A model generated the notes under the pieces. That model saw nothing but the letters and a program-made list of their open reading frames with translations, was not told the DNA's origin and made no database searches. A stretch of 64,000 bases of DNA from CADEED01 sp020442965 (GTDB taxonomy: Bacteria; Pseudomonadota; Gammaproteobacteria; Steroidobacterales; Steroidobacteraceae): positions 205,034 through 269,033 of the forward strand of contig JAWLAH010000004.1 of assembly GCA_041395525.1 (NCBI GenBank), in the 5' to 3' direction. This document shows, piece by piece, positions 42,858 through 51,672 of the stretch (position 1 is its first letter; each line of letters opens with the position of its first letter). The translations under genes and the position numbers were made by a program.

Positions 42858-43846
42858 CAACAACATCGAGCGACACGGACGCGAAGAGCGCCAGCGAGCT
42901 GCTCTTTCCGCCACTTGACGCCTACCAATCGGGTTATCTGCGTGTCTCCGACGTGCACGAGCTGTATTACGAACAGAGCGGCAATCCGGCGGGCAAACCC
43001 GTGGTCTTTCTGCACGGCGGACCGGGCGGCGGATCGGATGCCAAGATGCGCCAATTTTTCAACCCGGAACACTATCGCATCGTCATTTTCGATCAGCGCG
43101 GCTGCGGCAAGAGTCGCCCGAGCGCGAGTCTCGACGACAACACCACCTGGCATCTGGTCGAGGACATCGAAGTTTTGCGCAAGCATCTTGGGATCGACAG
43201 GTGGCAGGTATTCGGCGGCTCATGGGGATCAACCCTGGCGCTCGCCTATGCCGAGACACATCCAGAGCGCGTGACCGAACTTGTGCTGCGCGGCATTTTC
43301 CTGCTGCGCCGCTCGGAACTCGAGTGGTTTTATCAGAGCCCGATGGGCGCCGCGTCGTTGTTTCCTGATCTGTGGGAAAAGTACGTCGAGCCGATTCCGG
43401 TCGTCGAACGCAGCGACATGATGCAAGCGTACTACAAGCGCCTGACCAGCAAGGATACGGCCGAGCTGCAACGAGCGGCACGCGCCTGGTCCGTGTGGGA
43501 AGGTGCCACCAGCTTTCTGCGACTGAACCCCGACTACGTCAGCAAGTTCGACGACTCGGGATTCGCCGCGGCATTCGCGCGCATCGAGTGCCACTATTTC
43601 GTGAACAAGGGCTTCCTTGAGCACGATGATCAACTGCTGCGAAATTCAAGCCGTATCCGCCATATTCCGGGCGTCATCGTGCAGGGACGATACGACGTGG
43701 TGTGCCCCCTGCGTAGCGCCTGGGACCTGCATCGAGCCTGGCCCGAGGCCGACCTGCGCATCGTCGCTGCGGCCGGCCACTCGGCGTTCGAACCGGGCAT
43801 CACCCGTGAACTGCTGGCTGCGACTGATCGCTTTGCCTCGCGTTGA
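42854..43846 (+). CDS. pip: Prolyl iminopeptidase
   Basis: This 330-residue alpha/beta hydrolase removes N-terminal proline. It has the oxyanion HGGPGGGSD, FDQRGCGKSRP, the nucleophile elbow FGGSWGSTLALAYA, the acid in GRYDVVCP and the base in AAGHSAFEPG. It is coupled to the HIT gene. Its last 47 bases overlap the 3' end of the convergent HExxH gene at 43800. Confidence 0.95.
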   Translation: MTTTSSDTDAKSASELLFPPLDAYQSGYLRVSDVHELYYEQSGNPAGKPVVFLHGGPGGGSDAKMRQFFNPEHYRIVIFDQRGCGKSRPSASLDDNTTWHLVEDIEVLRKHLGIDRWQVFGGSWGSTLALAYAETHPERVTELVLRGIFLLRRSELEWFYQSPMGAASLFPDLWEKYVEPIPVVERSDMMQAYYKRLTSKDTAELQRAARAWSVWEGATSFLRLNPDYVSKFDDSGFAAAFARIECHYFVNKGFLEHDDQLLRNSSRIRHIPGVIVQGRYDVVCPLRSAWDLHRAWPEADLRIVAAAGHSAFEPGITRELLAATDRFASR

Positions 43847-44321
43847 ACGTCGGGTAGTTATCGGTATGGAGCATCGATCGCTCGACTAACCACTGCCGCG
43901 CGTCAGTCGCGTCTTCATTGAACCAGCGTGTCGCAGAGCCGAGCCGAAACGAATAGCCCCAGGCGTCCATATCGGCGCATAGTCTGGCTGCACCCACACC
44001 GGGCAGGAGATCGGCCCAAATGATCTGCAAGTAGCAGACCGCGTTCTCCTCCGCATCATCACCACCGGCGTCGCATGCCAGGACCGCGCGCCGATCGGGG
44101 GTCATGCAAACGAAGTGCGCAGCCTCGTGCAGCACGGAATGCAGCGGCGTATCCGTGCGAGCGTACGTGACCGCCTCGATCAGTCCAGCTTCCGAATCTC
44201 CCCAGTACGACCCTGGAATAGACTCGGCATCCGCAACGAACCGCAGTTCCAATGAATAGCGGCCTAACAAATTCGCAACTGCCGCACGATCGATATCGCG
44301 CAACAGCAAGACCGCGCTCAT
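43800..44321 (-). CDS. Small HExxH protein, putative metallopeptidase
   Basis: This 173-residue soluble protein has no signal peptide. It holds HSVLHEAAHFVCM with H65-E66-x-x-H69, followed 22 residues later by EENAVCYLQ (E91/E92), the spacing expected for a compact gluzincin with a third Glu ligand. The N-terminal half has ELRFVADAESIPGSYWGDSE, the C-terminal half CADMDAWGYSFRLGSATRWF. I do not recognise a named family. The start overlaps the lptE stop by four bases, so it is probably co-translated with leuS-lptE, and its 3' end overlaps pip by 47 bases. Confidence 0.75.
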   Translation of the reverse strand: MSAVLLLRDIDRAAVANLLGRYSLELRFVADAESIPGSYWGDSEAGLIEAVTYARTDTPLHSVLHEAAHFVCMTPDRRAVLACDAGGDDAEENAVCYLQIIWADLLPGVGAARLCADMDAWGYSFRLGSATRWFNEDATDARQWLVERSMLHTDNYPTFNARQSDQSQPAVHG

Positions 44322-44812
44322 AGCGCTGCGAGACGTCTCAGTACCTGGGCGGCCAGGTCCTGCGCGAGGGCCTCGCGCAGTGTCTCCTGCTCGCGCTCCT
44401 TGGCGAGGATCTGTGTCTCATCGAAACTGATATCGCGCGTCAGTAGCAGTTCCTCATCATTGACGCGTACGTCGTCTCCGATTCGTACGCTGTAGCGCAC
44501 CCTGTAGCTGAGTTCATATTCGGTCGGCACGTTGCGGCCACTGACCGACAGTACCCGAGTTCCAAATTCGTCTGCGCCAATCTCGATCACCGCCGTGGTC
44601 GTGGCGGCGCGCGCTTGTACGACAGAACCGGATGCCACCAGCGCCTTGCGCAATGCCTGGACGAAATCCGATTGGACATCGTCGGCTTCCAGGCTGACGC
44701 GCGCAAACGACGCAGAGAGGGGCTGTCGCCCTTGCAATTGAAAGCCGCACGCTGTCGCGGCGCATGCCAGGATCACTATGCCAAGCGTGCGCATCGGCTT
44801 AGACCACGACAT
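44318..44812 (-). CDS. lptE: LPS-assembly lipoprotein LptE
   Basis: LptE plugs the LptD barrel in the outer-membrane LPS translocon. The 164 residues include a lipoprotein signal (LGIVILACAATAC-GFQLQG), QPLSASFARVSLEADDVQS, the family strand VSGRNVPTEYELSYRVRYSV and a C-terminal helix EREQETLREALAQDLAAQVL. The start is ATG 44812, overlapping leuS by 14 bases, or ATG 44794, five bases after it; the latter gives the shorter signal peptide. leuS-lptE order is universal in the group. Confidence 0.9.
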   Translation of the reverse strand: MSWSKPMRTLGIVILACAATACGFQLQGRQPLSASFARVSLEADDVQSDFVQALRKALVASGSVVQARAATTTAVIEIGADEFGTRVLSVSGRNVPTEYELSYRVRYSVRIGDDVRVNDEELLLTRDISFDETQILAKEREQETLREALAQDLAAQVLRRLAAL

Positions 44813-47426
44813 TGATCAGACGCCCCGCGACGTACACGAATTTGCGCACCGCCTTGTTCTCGACAAATTTTTGCACGTTGGGATCGGCCAGCGCCGCGGC
44901 CCGTGCGAACTGCTCATCCGCATCGGGCGCGATGCGAATACGCGCGCGCAATTTGCCATTCACCTGCACCACCACCTCAACCGTGTCCTCGGCGAGCGCC
45001 GCCTGATCGGCCGAACGCCACGCCGCGCGGGCCAGATCGTCGCGCGCGCCCAGCTCCTGCCACAGTACGTGGGTAACGTGCGGAATGATCGGCGACAGAC
45101 ACATCACGGCCAGCTCGAGCGCCTCCTGGACGACAGCGCGCGACTGGGGCTCGGTCGCGTCGAAGCGACCAATCGCGTTAAGCAGTTCCATCACCGCCGC
45201 GACGGCGGTATTGAACGTGCGCCGTCGACCGATGTCATCGGTGACTTTCACGAGCGTCTGATGAGCCAGGCGGCGCAAGTCTCGTTGCGATCCGTCGAGC
45301 ACGCCCGCGTCGAGAGCGATCGCACTGCCGGCCTGCCGGTGGTCGTAAACGGCCTTCCACAATCGACGAATGAAGCGATACGCGCCCTGCACGCCCTCCT
45401 CCGACCATTCGAGCGTCTGCTCAGGCGGCGCGGTGAACATCATGAACAGGCGCACCGTATCGGCACCTAACTTCTCGACCAGTTCCTGCGGATCGACGCC
45501 GTTGTTCTTGGACTTCGACATGGTGCCCAAGCCCGCCCATTCCACGGGCTGGTTGTCGGTCACCAGAATTGCGCCGGTGCGCTGATTGTCCGGCCCCAGC
45601 ATGACCTCGACGTCGGCCGGATTGAAATACTCGCGGCGACCCGCTGCCGGCTCCCGGTAATAGATATGATGCAACACCATGCCCTGCGTCAGGAGCTTGC
45701 GAAAGGGCTCATCGATTACTACCAACCCGAGATCGCGCATCACCTTGGTCCAGAAGCGCGAATACAGCAGATGCAGAATGGCATGCTCGATCCCACCGAT
45801 GTACTGATCGACCGGCAACCAATAGCCAACGCGACCATCAACCATCTGCTTGTCATTGTCATGACAGGCAAAGCGCAGGAAATACCACGACGAATCGACG
45901 AACGTATCCATCGTATCGGTCTCGCGGCGCGCAGGTTTGCCGCACGTCGGGCAACTGCAGGCCAGGAACGACGGCGTCTTGTTGAGCGGGTTGCCCGAGC
46001 CATCGGGCACGAGGTCCTCCGGTAAACGCACCGGCAGATCGGCGAGCGGTACCGGCACTGCGCCGCACGCGTCACAGTGGATGATCGGAATCGGGCAGCC
46101 CCAGTACCGCTGACGCGAAATGCCCCAGTCGCGCAAGCGAAACTGTGTCCGCTTGCGACCCAGGCCACGCTCTGCGAGGGCAGCTGCAATCGCATCGACG
46201 GCGGGCTCGAATTCGAGACCGGAGAATTCGCCCGAGTTGGCTGTTACCCCGTAATCACCATAGGCGTCGATCCACGGTGCCTGCACGGACTCATAGGCAC
46301 CGGTCATGGAACTGATGACCGTCACGATCGGGAGGTCGTTCTGTGTTGCGAACTCGAAATCACGCTCGTCGTGGGCGGGAACTCCCATCACGGCGCCCTC
46401 GCCATAGGCCATCAGCACGTAGTTAGCCACCCAGATCGGCATTGGCTCACCCGTGAAGGGATGTAGCACCGCATAACCGGTCGGCATACCGCGCTTTTCC
46501 TGTGTCGCGACGTCGGCCTCCATCGTGCTGCCGCGCCGACACTCCTCGACGAAGGCGCGCAAGGGTGGATTGCCAGCGGCCGCCGCCAGCGCAAGCGGAT
46601 GTTCGGCGGCGATCGCCATGAAGGTGGCCCCGAAGAGCGTATCCGCTCGAGTCGTGAAGACTTTCAGCGCCCCATCTGCACCCATCAACTCGCGAGTCGA
46701 CGGTGCGTAGGGAAATGCGATCTCGCAGCCTTCACTCTTGCCGATCCAGTTGGCCTGCATGGTCTTGACCCGTTCAGGCCAGTCGGGCAGCTTCTCCAGA
46801 TCGGCTAACAATTCATCCGCGTAGGCGGTAATACGAAGGTAGTACATCGGGATTTCGCGCTTCTCGATCAGCGCGCCGGTGCGCCAGCCACGTCCGTCGA
46901 TAACCTGCTCGTTGGCAAGTACGGTCTGATCGACGGGATCCCAGTTGACGACACCGGTCTTGCGATACGCGATGCCTTTGTTCAGCATGCCGAGGAACAG
47001 CCACTGATTCCAGCGATAGTAAGCAGGATCGCAAGTTGCGATCTCGCGTCGCCAGTCGAGCGCGAAGCCGAGCGCCTGCAACTGCCGCTTCATGTAAGCA
47101 ATGTTGTCGTAGGTCCACTTGGCGGGCGGAACGCCGTTCTTGATCGCTGCGTTCTCCGCCGGCAATCCAAACGCGTCCCAGCCCATCGGCTGCAGCACAT
47201 TGCGGCCGTGCATCTTCTCGAACCGCGTCAACACATCGCCGATCGTGTAGTTACGGACATGCCCCATGTGGAGCCGCCCCGATGGGTACGGAAACATTGA
47301 CAGGCAATAGAATTTGTCAGCTCCGTCCGCTTGCGCGTGCGACTCTTGTGCTTCAAAAACTCGCTGGTCGTTCCAAAAGGACTGGGCGGCACGTTCGACG
47401 GCGGCCGGATCGTAGCGTTCTTCCAT
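44799..47426 (-). CDS. leuS: Leucyl-tRNA synthetase
   Basis: This 875-residue class I synthetase has the HIGH motif as FPYPSGRLHMGHVRNYTIGD (about residues 46-65) and KMSKS as TMSKSKNNGVDP. It also has the CP1 editing domain with TTRADTLFGATFMAIAAEHP, the zinc-like ACSCPTCGKPARRETDTMDT, and the leucine-specific WYFLRFACHDN. The length fits bacterial LeuS (E. coli 860). It heads the leuS-lptE-(43800 gene) run. Confidence 0.98.
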   Translation of the reverse strand: MEERYDPAAVERAAQSFWNDQRVFEAQESHAQADGADKFYCLSMFPYPSGRLHMGHVRNYTIGDVLTRFEKMHGRNVLQPMGWDAFGLPAENAAIKNGVPPAKWTYDNIAYMKRQLQALGFALDWRREIATCDPAYYRWNQWLFLGMLNKGIAYRKTGVVNWDPVDQTVLANEQVIDGRGWRTGALIEKREIPMYYLRITAYADELLADLEKLPDWPERVKTMQANWIGKSEGCEIAFPYAPSTRELMGADGALKVFTTRADTLFGATFMAIAAEHPLALAAAAGNPPLRAFVEECRRGSTMEADVATQEKRGMPTGYAVLHPFTGEPMPIWVANYVLMAYGEGAVMGVPAHDERDFEFATQNDLPIVTVISSMTGAYESVQAPWIDAYGDYGVTANSGEFSGLEFEPAVDAIAAALAERGLGRKRTQFRLRDWGISRQRYWGCPIPIIHCDACGAVPVPLADLPVRLPEDLVPDGSGNPLNKTPSFLACSCPTCGKPARRETDTMDTFVDSSWYFLRFACHDNDKQMVDGRVGYWLPVDQYIGGIEHAILHLLYSRFWTKVMRDLGLVVIDEPFRKLLTQGMVLHHIYYREPAAGRREYFNPADVEVMLGPDNQRTGAILVTDNQPVEWAGLGTMSKSKNNGVDPQELVEKLGADTVRLFMMFTAPPEQTLEWSEEGVQGAYRFIRRLWKAVYDHRQAGSAIALDAGVLDGSQRDLRRLAHQTLVKVTDDIGRRRTFNTAVAAVMELLNAIGRFDATEPQSRAVVQEALELAVMCLSPIIPHVTHVLWQELGARDDLARAAWRSADQAALAEDTVEVVVQVNGKLRARIRIAPDADEQFARAAALADPNVQKFVENKAVRKFVYVAGRLINVVV

Positions 47427-47471
47427 GGGCGGGCTTAGGCGGGAAACTCGATTGCACAGACAGGTTGCCCG

Positions 47472-48374
47472 TCAGAATACACGACCGGGCGCATGCAGAC
47501 ACAGGATCGCGCCGCAGGCGGCGCTCGGTGGAACGATGAGCAATTCACCCCGATCCACGAACGGCACATTCTGTCGTGCCAGGCGGTCGGCCGCCGTGGC
47601 CGAATCTGCAACCTCGATGCCGGCGATGGCGAAGGCGGATGCCGGCGCCGCCTCACCGAACAGCGCTGCCGCCGCATCGGCCGAATAGAGAACGAGCCGC
47701 TGATGGCCGAGCTCAAAAACACGCTGGCGCATCGCGCCCACCGCGGGTGTCCGCCCGAGTAGCCGCTGATATCTAATCGTCGCTGTCGCCAGCGCATCGC
47801 GTGTCGGCAATACGACACCTAACATGGTCAGTGACCGTGCGCTGTTGGCGTGCTGCTGCACTTCGGGCTGATAGACCAGTTCTGGCGTGCCGTGCTCAAC
47901 GAAGCACAGCAAGCCTTCCGGCGCATCCGCCGGCTCGACCATGAACCAATGAAATCGGGCGTCGCCGCGGCGTGCGCCGTAGTGGATCTCACGTGTAGCC
48001 CATTGCGGCGCGTTCACGCGAACGCCCGCATCGCGGCACTGTGCATGACTCCTTGCGAGATCACGCGTGCCGAACGCGCAAATCTGCAAGGCATTGCCAG
48101 CAGCAGCATAGGTAGATAGATGATGGCCAGCATCACGACTCGCTACGGCGGACAGTTCCAGATAGCCGCGTTCCAGAACCACATGACAACTCCACTGCTC
48201 GAGCGGCACCGCTGCACCCGTATCAGGATCGCAACTCATCAAGGGTCTGGGTTCGGTTGCAGAGAAGCCCAACAATGTGAACGCTTCGCGCATCGGCTCG
48301 AGTCGTGGCCCAACGAATCCGAGATGATCGAGTGAAATCGTCATCGGTTGAGCAGCGCTAGTAGTTTGGTGCAT
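47472..48374 (-). CDS. VOC/glyoxalase-like protein
   Basis: This 300-residue vicinal-oxygen-chelate-type protein begins TISLDHLGFVGPRLEPMREA (11-30). It contains CHVVLERGYLELSAVA, a central HYGARRGDARFHWFMVEPAD, LLCFVEHGTPELVYQP and a second module from LTMLGVVLPTRDALATATIR. It resembles the Glyoxalase_3 group of VOC enzymes (dioxygenases, isomerases, glyoxalases); substrate unknown. ATG 48374 overlaps the upstream bicupin by 17 bases; ATG 48344 is an alternative. It is the third gene of the receptor-bicupin-VOC operon. Confidence 0.8.
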   Translation of the reverse strand: MHQTTSAAQPMTISLDHLGFVGPRLEPMREAFTLLGFSATEPRPLMSCDPDTGAAVPLEQWSCHVVLERGYLELSAVASRDAGHHLSTYAAAGNALQICAFGTRDLARSHAQCRDAGVRVNAPQWATREIHYGARRGDARFHWFMVEPADAPEGLLCFVEHGTPELVYQPEVQQHANSARSLTMLGVVLPTRDALATATIRYQRLLGRTPAVGAMRQRVFELGHQRLVLYSADAAAALFGEAAPASAFAIAGIEVADSATAADRLARQNVPFVDRGELLIVPPSAACGAILCLHAPGRVF

Positions 48375-49200
48375 CCGCGAGTGGTTGGCCGTAGTTCGCG
48401 AGTTCCCGCGGCAGAACGGGTCGATGCTCGGGCGTCCAGGTGAACGGCCTCTTCTCAGTGGCAAACTGGTTGACGAGCGGCCCGCCAACCGTCCGCACGA
48501 ACAAGTTGTAGCCTGTGTCCGTTCCGGACGGGCCGTGATAAACACCCTCGCGCCACCAGCAATAGCCACCGCGGCGCATGCGTCCAAGATCGGCCCAGAC
48601 GTAGTCACCCTCGATTACGTACAGCTCTTCCACCATCGGATGGGTCCACTGCGGCTTGGCCATGCCGGGCGGCACACGATGTGGCGGAGAACAATAGAGA
48701 AACGAAACTTCCTGGGTGTAAGGATCGGTTCTGAGCGGCTTGATCGCCACACCCTTGGACAACTGTGGGTCGACGAGACCCGCGTCCCAATCCATGGCCA
48801 GCGGGTCGACGAATTCAACCAGTAGCTTGTCATCCATCGCGAGCGTCCGCGGCGCAAGCTTCGGCTCGCCATAGAACAGATTGAGCAAAACAGCACCGTG
48901 CTCGCTGCTCGCACGGTCGCGCCGCAAGCCGGCTGGCAGAAAGGCATAACTATGCTGGCGGTAGGTCCGGCCGTTGATCTCGAGCTCGCCCGCTAACACG
49001 ACGAACTCCTCGTGCGCGGCCAGCGTCTCGGCGTCACGGCGCGACCAAGCTGCCGGGTAGCGCACGATGCAGGTAGCGCTGCCATCGGTGTCGTCGCGAC
49101 TCAATATCTTCGATTCGACCTCCGGCCGCGCACCGCCGTACAAGCCCCGCGACCACGGAATCATCTGCGCCTGCACGAAGCAGGTATGCGGGCGTGCCAC
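48358..49200 (-). CDS. Bicupin protein (DUF4437-like)
   Basis: This 280-residue protein has two cupin modules. The first is AAHEEFVVLAGELEINGRTY with HSYAFLPAG (about 62-92); the second is HPMVEELYVIEGDYVWADLG with GVYHGPSGTDTGYNLFVR (about 189-235), with His/Glu residues placed for a mononuclear metal site. There is no signal peptide. It could be a dioxygenase, isomerase or sensor. It begins three bases after the TonB receptor stop and overlaps the VOC gene, so the three form one operon. Confidence 0.8.
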   Translation of the reverse strand: MARPHTCFVQAQMIPWSRGLYGGARPEVESKILSRDDTDGSATCIVRYPAAWSRRDAETLAAHEEFVVLAGELEINGRTYRQHSYAFLPAGLRRDRASSEHGAVLLNLFYGEPKLAPRTLAMDDKLLVEFVDPLAMDWDAGLVDPQLSKGVAIKPLRTDPYTQEVSFLYCSPPHRVPPGMAKPQWTHPMVEELYVIEGDYVWADLGRMRRGGYCWWREGVYHGPSGTDTGYNLFVRTVGGPLVNQFATEKRPFTWTPEHRPVLPRELANYGQPLADAPNY

Positions 49201-49203
49201 GAG

Positions 49204-51564
49204 CTAGAACCGGTATTTGAGCGACAGGCCCCAGGTGCGGCCCGGCGCCGGATAACCGAGCGCATGACCCACCGCGAACGGGTCGGTGATGACCGTGCCC
49301 TGTCCGGGTACCGCTACGCCGGGCGGCGGCAAGGAGGCCGACGTGAACTGCACGATGTTGTGGAAGTACTCTTCGTCCGAAAGATTCTTGCCGTAAAGCG
49401 AGACTTCGAGCTGGTCACGGGCATCGGTCCAACCGACGCGCGCATCGAGCAACGTGATTGCAGCCTGTTTCGCCGCGGGCGAATTCGCCGCATTGAAATA
49501 GATATCGCTCGTATGGCTGACCTGACCGAAGAACGTGAAAGTGCCGGCATTGCCCACCGGAACCGTATATTCACCAAACAGATTGCCCTTGAACTGCGGC
49601 GCGTTGTTCAAGGTATTGCCACGCGCGTCGACGACACGTGGCGAACCCAGTGGACGCGATCCGGCCGGCGTCGGCGTCACGGCAGAGACATCGGCACAGC
49701 CGGGATCATTGAGCGGCAGCACGGCCGCGGAACAAACGCCGTACGGCACGTCAAACTTGTCGTATGTCGCATCGAGATATGACATCGACAAGCCAAAGTT
49801 GAAGCGCTCGGCGGGCTGCGCCAGCAACTCGAAGTCGATGCCCTTGACCTTCGCCGTCGCGGCATTGCTGACCAGTGTCAGGCTCTGGAAGAAAGTGGTC
49901 ACCTGCAGATCGCTGTAGTCATACCAGAACGCCGCTGCGTTCAATCGTAAACGACCATCCATCCAGTCAGTCTTGGCTCCAATCTCATAGCTCTTGATCG
50001 TCTCTGGATCGAACACCGGATTGTTAGGTTGGTAGTCGTTATAGCCGCCCGACTTGAATCCTTCCGTATACGATGCGTATAGCAACACATCGTCTTGCAA
50101 CTTGAAGTCGATGCCGAGCTTGGGCGTGGTATCGCTCCAGCTGCGCGAATCCGTGCGGCTCTGATTCGGGCAGAGCATCGGTCCGCAAGCGGCGTAGTTG
50201 ATGTTGCCGAACAACCCGAGATTCACCTCACTGGCCGGATTGGCCGCGTTGGCCAGCACGAAATTCAGTTCGTTGTAGTCGTCCTTCTTCTCGTTGCTAT
50301 AGCGGACGCCGGCTGTCAGCTTGACGCGGTCCGTCAGGTTGTAGTACAGCTCACCGAAAATAGCGTATGCCTTGGTCTTGTTGGTCGCAAAGATATTGAA
50401 CGAGCGCAGCGAGGGAACGCCCAGCTGGCACACGAGACCGAGCGCACCATCTTTGTCCTCATCCAGGTAGTACCCGCCCGCGATCCATTGCAAGCGCGAG
50501 TCACCGGTCGAGGCGAGGCGCAGTTCCTGCGACAACTGCCTGGTACTAAAGATTTCGCTCGTCCGAGTGACGTTCAGTTCCGTGCCATCGGTGTTGAAGA
50601 AGAAGTCCATGTCAAAGGTCTTGCGTGCCGTTATGGACGTAAGCTGAATCCGATCGGTGATGTCCCAGGTCATGTTCAAGGTAGGGCCACCAGTCTGCCA
50701 GTCCATGAACGTATCAAAGTCGTTGCGTTCCTCCAGGATAGAAGCCGTCGGGATCGCTCCGAACACTTGTGCCGTGCCGAGGCTATCGTTCGGACGGACG
50801 GCAGTGTTGCCGTTGTTGAAATCGCTATAGTCATAGGACAACGACGCAGTAAAGCCTTGCGTCGGTTGGAAGCTGAGGATACCGCGCGCCGCCTTCAGAT
50901 CCTGATCGTCGAGCTTGTTGGTGCCGGCTGGATCCAGGTCCTTGACGTAGCCGTCATCTTTGACGTACCGCCCGGCGATGCGAAACCCCCACTGATCGCT
51001 GATCGGTCCACCGACCGCGCCATTCAGCTCCATGCGGTTGAAGCTGCCAGTCCCGGCGCCGATGTAGCCCTCGAAGTCGTTAGTGGGTTGTTTGGAAATG
51101 ATATTTATCGAACCGCCGGTGGCGTTGCGTCCGTACAGGGTGCCCTGCGGCCCGCGCAGCACCTCGACGCGATCGACATCGAGAAACTGGTTCAGACCCA
51201 TGTTCGGGCGGCCCAGATAAACGCCATCCAGGTGGATTGCAACGCTGGGATCGGAGCCGACGGCCAACAGGTTGCTACCGATGCCACGGATGTAGATCTG
51301 CGCCTCGCCACCCGCCTGGCTGTACTGCAGGGTCGGCATGCGACCGGAAAAATTCAGAAAGTCGGCCTGCCCCGTGCGTGCCAGCTCATCACCTGTCACG
51401 GCGACGATCGAGATCGGAACGTCCTGCACCGATTCGGCGCGCTTCTGCGCCGTCACGACAATTTCCTCGAGCGGTCCGCCCGTCTGCTGTGCCAACGCAA
51501 ACGGTGCGCTCAAGGCGCCTGCGACTGCCAGCGCGGCACGATCGCGCGCTCTAGTGTTGTTCAT
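49204..51564 (-). CDS. TonB-dependent receptor
   Basis: This 786-residue outer-membrane receptor has a signal peptide ending FALA-QQ (about 25), plug start LEEIVVTAQKRAESVQDVPI, VDRVEVLRGPQGTLYGRNAT and GGSINIISKQPTNDFEG, and a barrel ending in LSLKYRF. This 'QKRAESVQDVPIS' class is expanded in bacteria degrading complex aromatics, steroids or plant compounds. ATG 51564 is chosen because it starts the signal peptide; the open frame runs to 51624. Its promoter at 51593-51621 encloses a perfect palindrome. Confidence 0.93.
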   Translation of the reverse strand: MNNTRARDRAALAVAGALSAPFALAQQTGGPLEEIVVTAQKRAESVQDVPISIVAVTGDELARTGQADFLNFSGRMPTLQYSQAGGEAQIYIRGIGSNLLAVGSDPSVAIHLDGVYLGRPNMGLNQFLDVDRVEVLRGPQGTLYGRNATGGSINIISKQPTNDFEGYIGAGTGSFNRMELNGAVGGPISDQWGFRIAGRYVKDDGYVKDLDPAGTNKLDDQDLKAARGILSFQPTQGFTASLSYDYSDFNNGNTAVRPNDSLGTAQVFGAIPTASILEERNDFDTFMDWQTGGPTLNMTWDITDRIQLTSITARKTFDMDFFFNTDGTELNVTRTSEIFSTRQLSQELRLASTGDSRLQWIAGGYYLDEDKDGALGLVCQLGVPSLRSFNIFATNKTKAYAIFGELYYNLTDRVKLTAGVRYSNEKKDDYNELNFVLANAANPASEVNLGLFGNINYAACGPMLCPNQSRTDSRSWSDTTPKLGIDFKLQDDVLLYASYTEGFKSGGYNDYQPNNPVFDPETIKSYEIGAKTDWMDGRLRLNAAAFWYDYSDLQVTTFFQSLTLVSNAATAKVKGIDFELLAQPAERFNFGLSMSYLDATYDKFDVPYGVCSAAVLPLNDPGCADVSAVTPTPAGSRPLGSPRVVDARGNTLNNAPQFKGNLFGEYTVPVGNAGTFTFFGQVSHTSDIYFNAANSPAAKQAAITLLDARVGWTDARDQLEVSLYGKNLSDEEYFHNIVQFTSASLPPPGVAVPGQGTVITDPFAVGHALGYPAPGRTWGLSLKYRF

Positions 51565-51592
51565 TGCACACCCCGCTGATCCAGAGTCATCT

Positions 51593-51621
51593 TTTTTACG
51601 GACAAGTAACTTGTCCGTCAA
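51593..51621 (-). promoter_or_regulatory. Promoter of the 49204-51564 TonB receptor operon
   Basis: On the minus strand -35 TTGACG (51621-51616) and -10 TAAAAA (51598-51593) are 17 bases apart. The intervening bases are the core of a palindrome, so an operator-bound protein would block polymerase directly. Confidence 0.6.
51598..51618. promoter_or_regulatory. 21-base palindromic operator, divergent receptor/MFS
   Basis: Perfect arms ACGGACAAGT and ACTTGTCCGT flank a central A. The site lies between the divergently transcribed TonB receptor and MFS genes and fills the -35/-10 spacer of the receptor promoter, the classic position of a TetR-family operator. On the plus strand a TTTAAT (51636-51641) just beyond it may be the MFS -10. 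No TetR gene is in the window. Confidence 0.75.
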
Positions 51622-51672
51622 CACACATTCTGTTGTTTAATCGCCGCAGGCGACTCTGACGGTAGTTGAATT

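Noticed and set aside
38179..44321. Search for insertion-sequence or integrase remains in the inserted block
   Set aside because: No transposase-like frame, terminal repeats or tRNA-associated direct repeats were seen, so I do not call it a mobile element.
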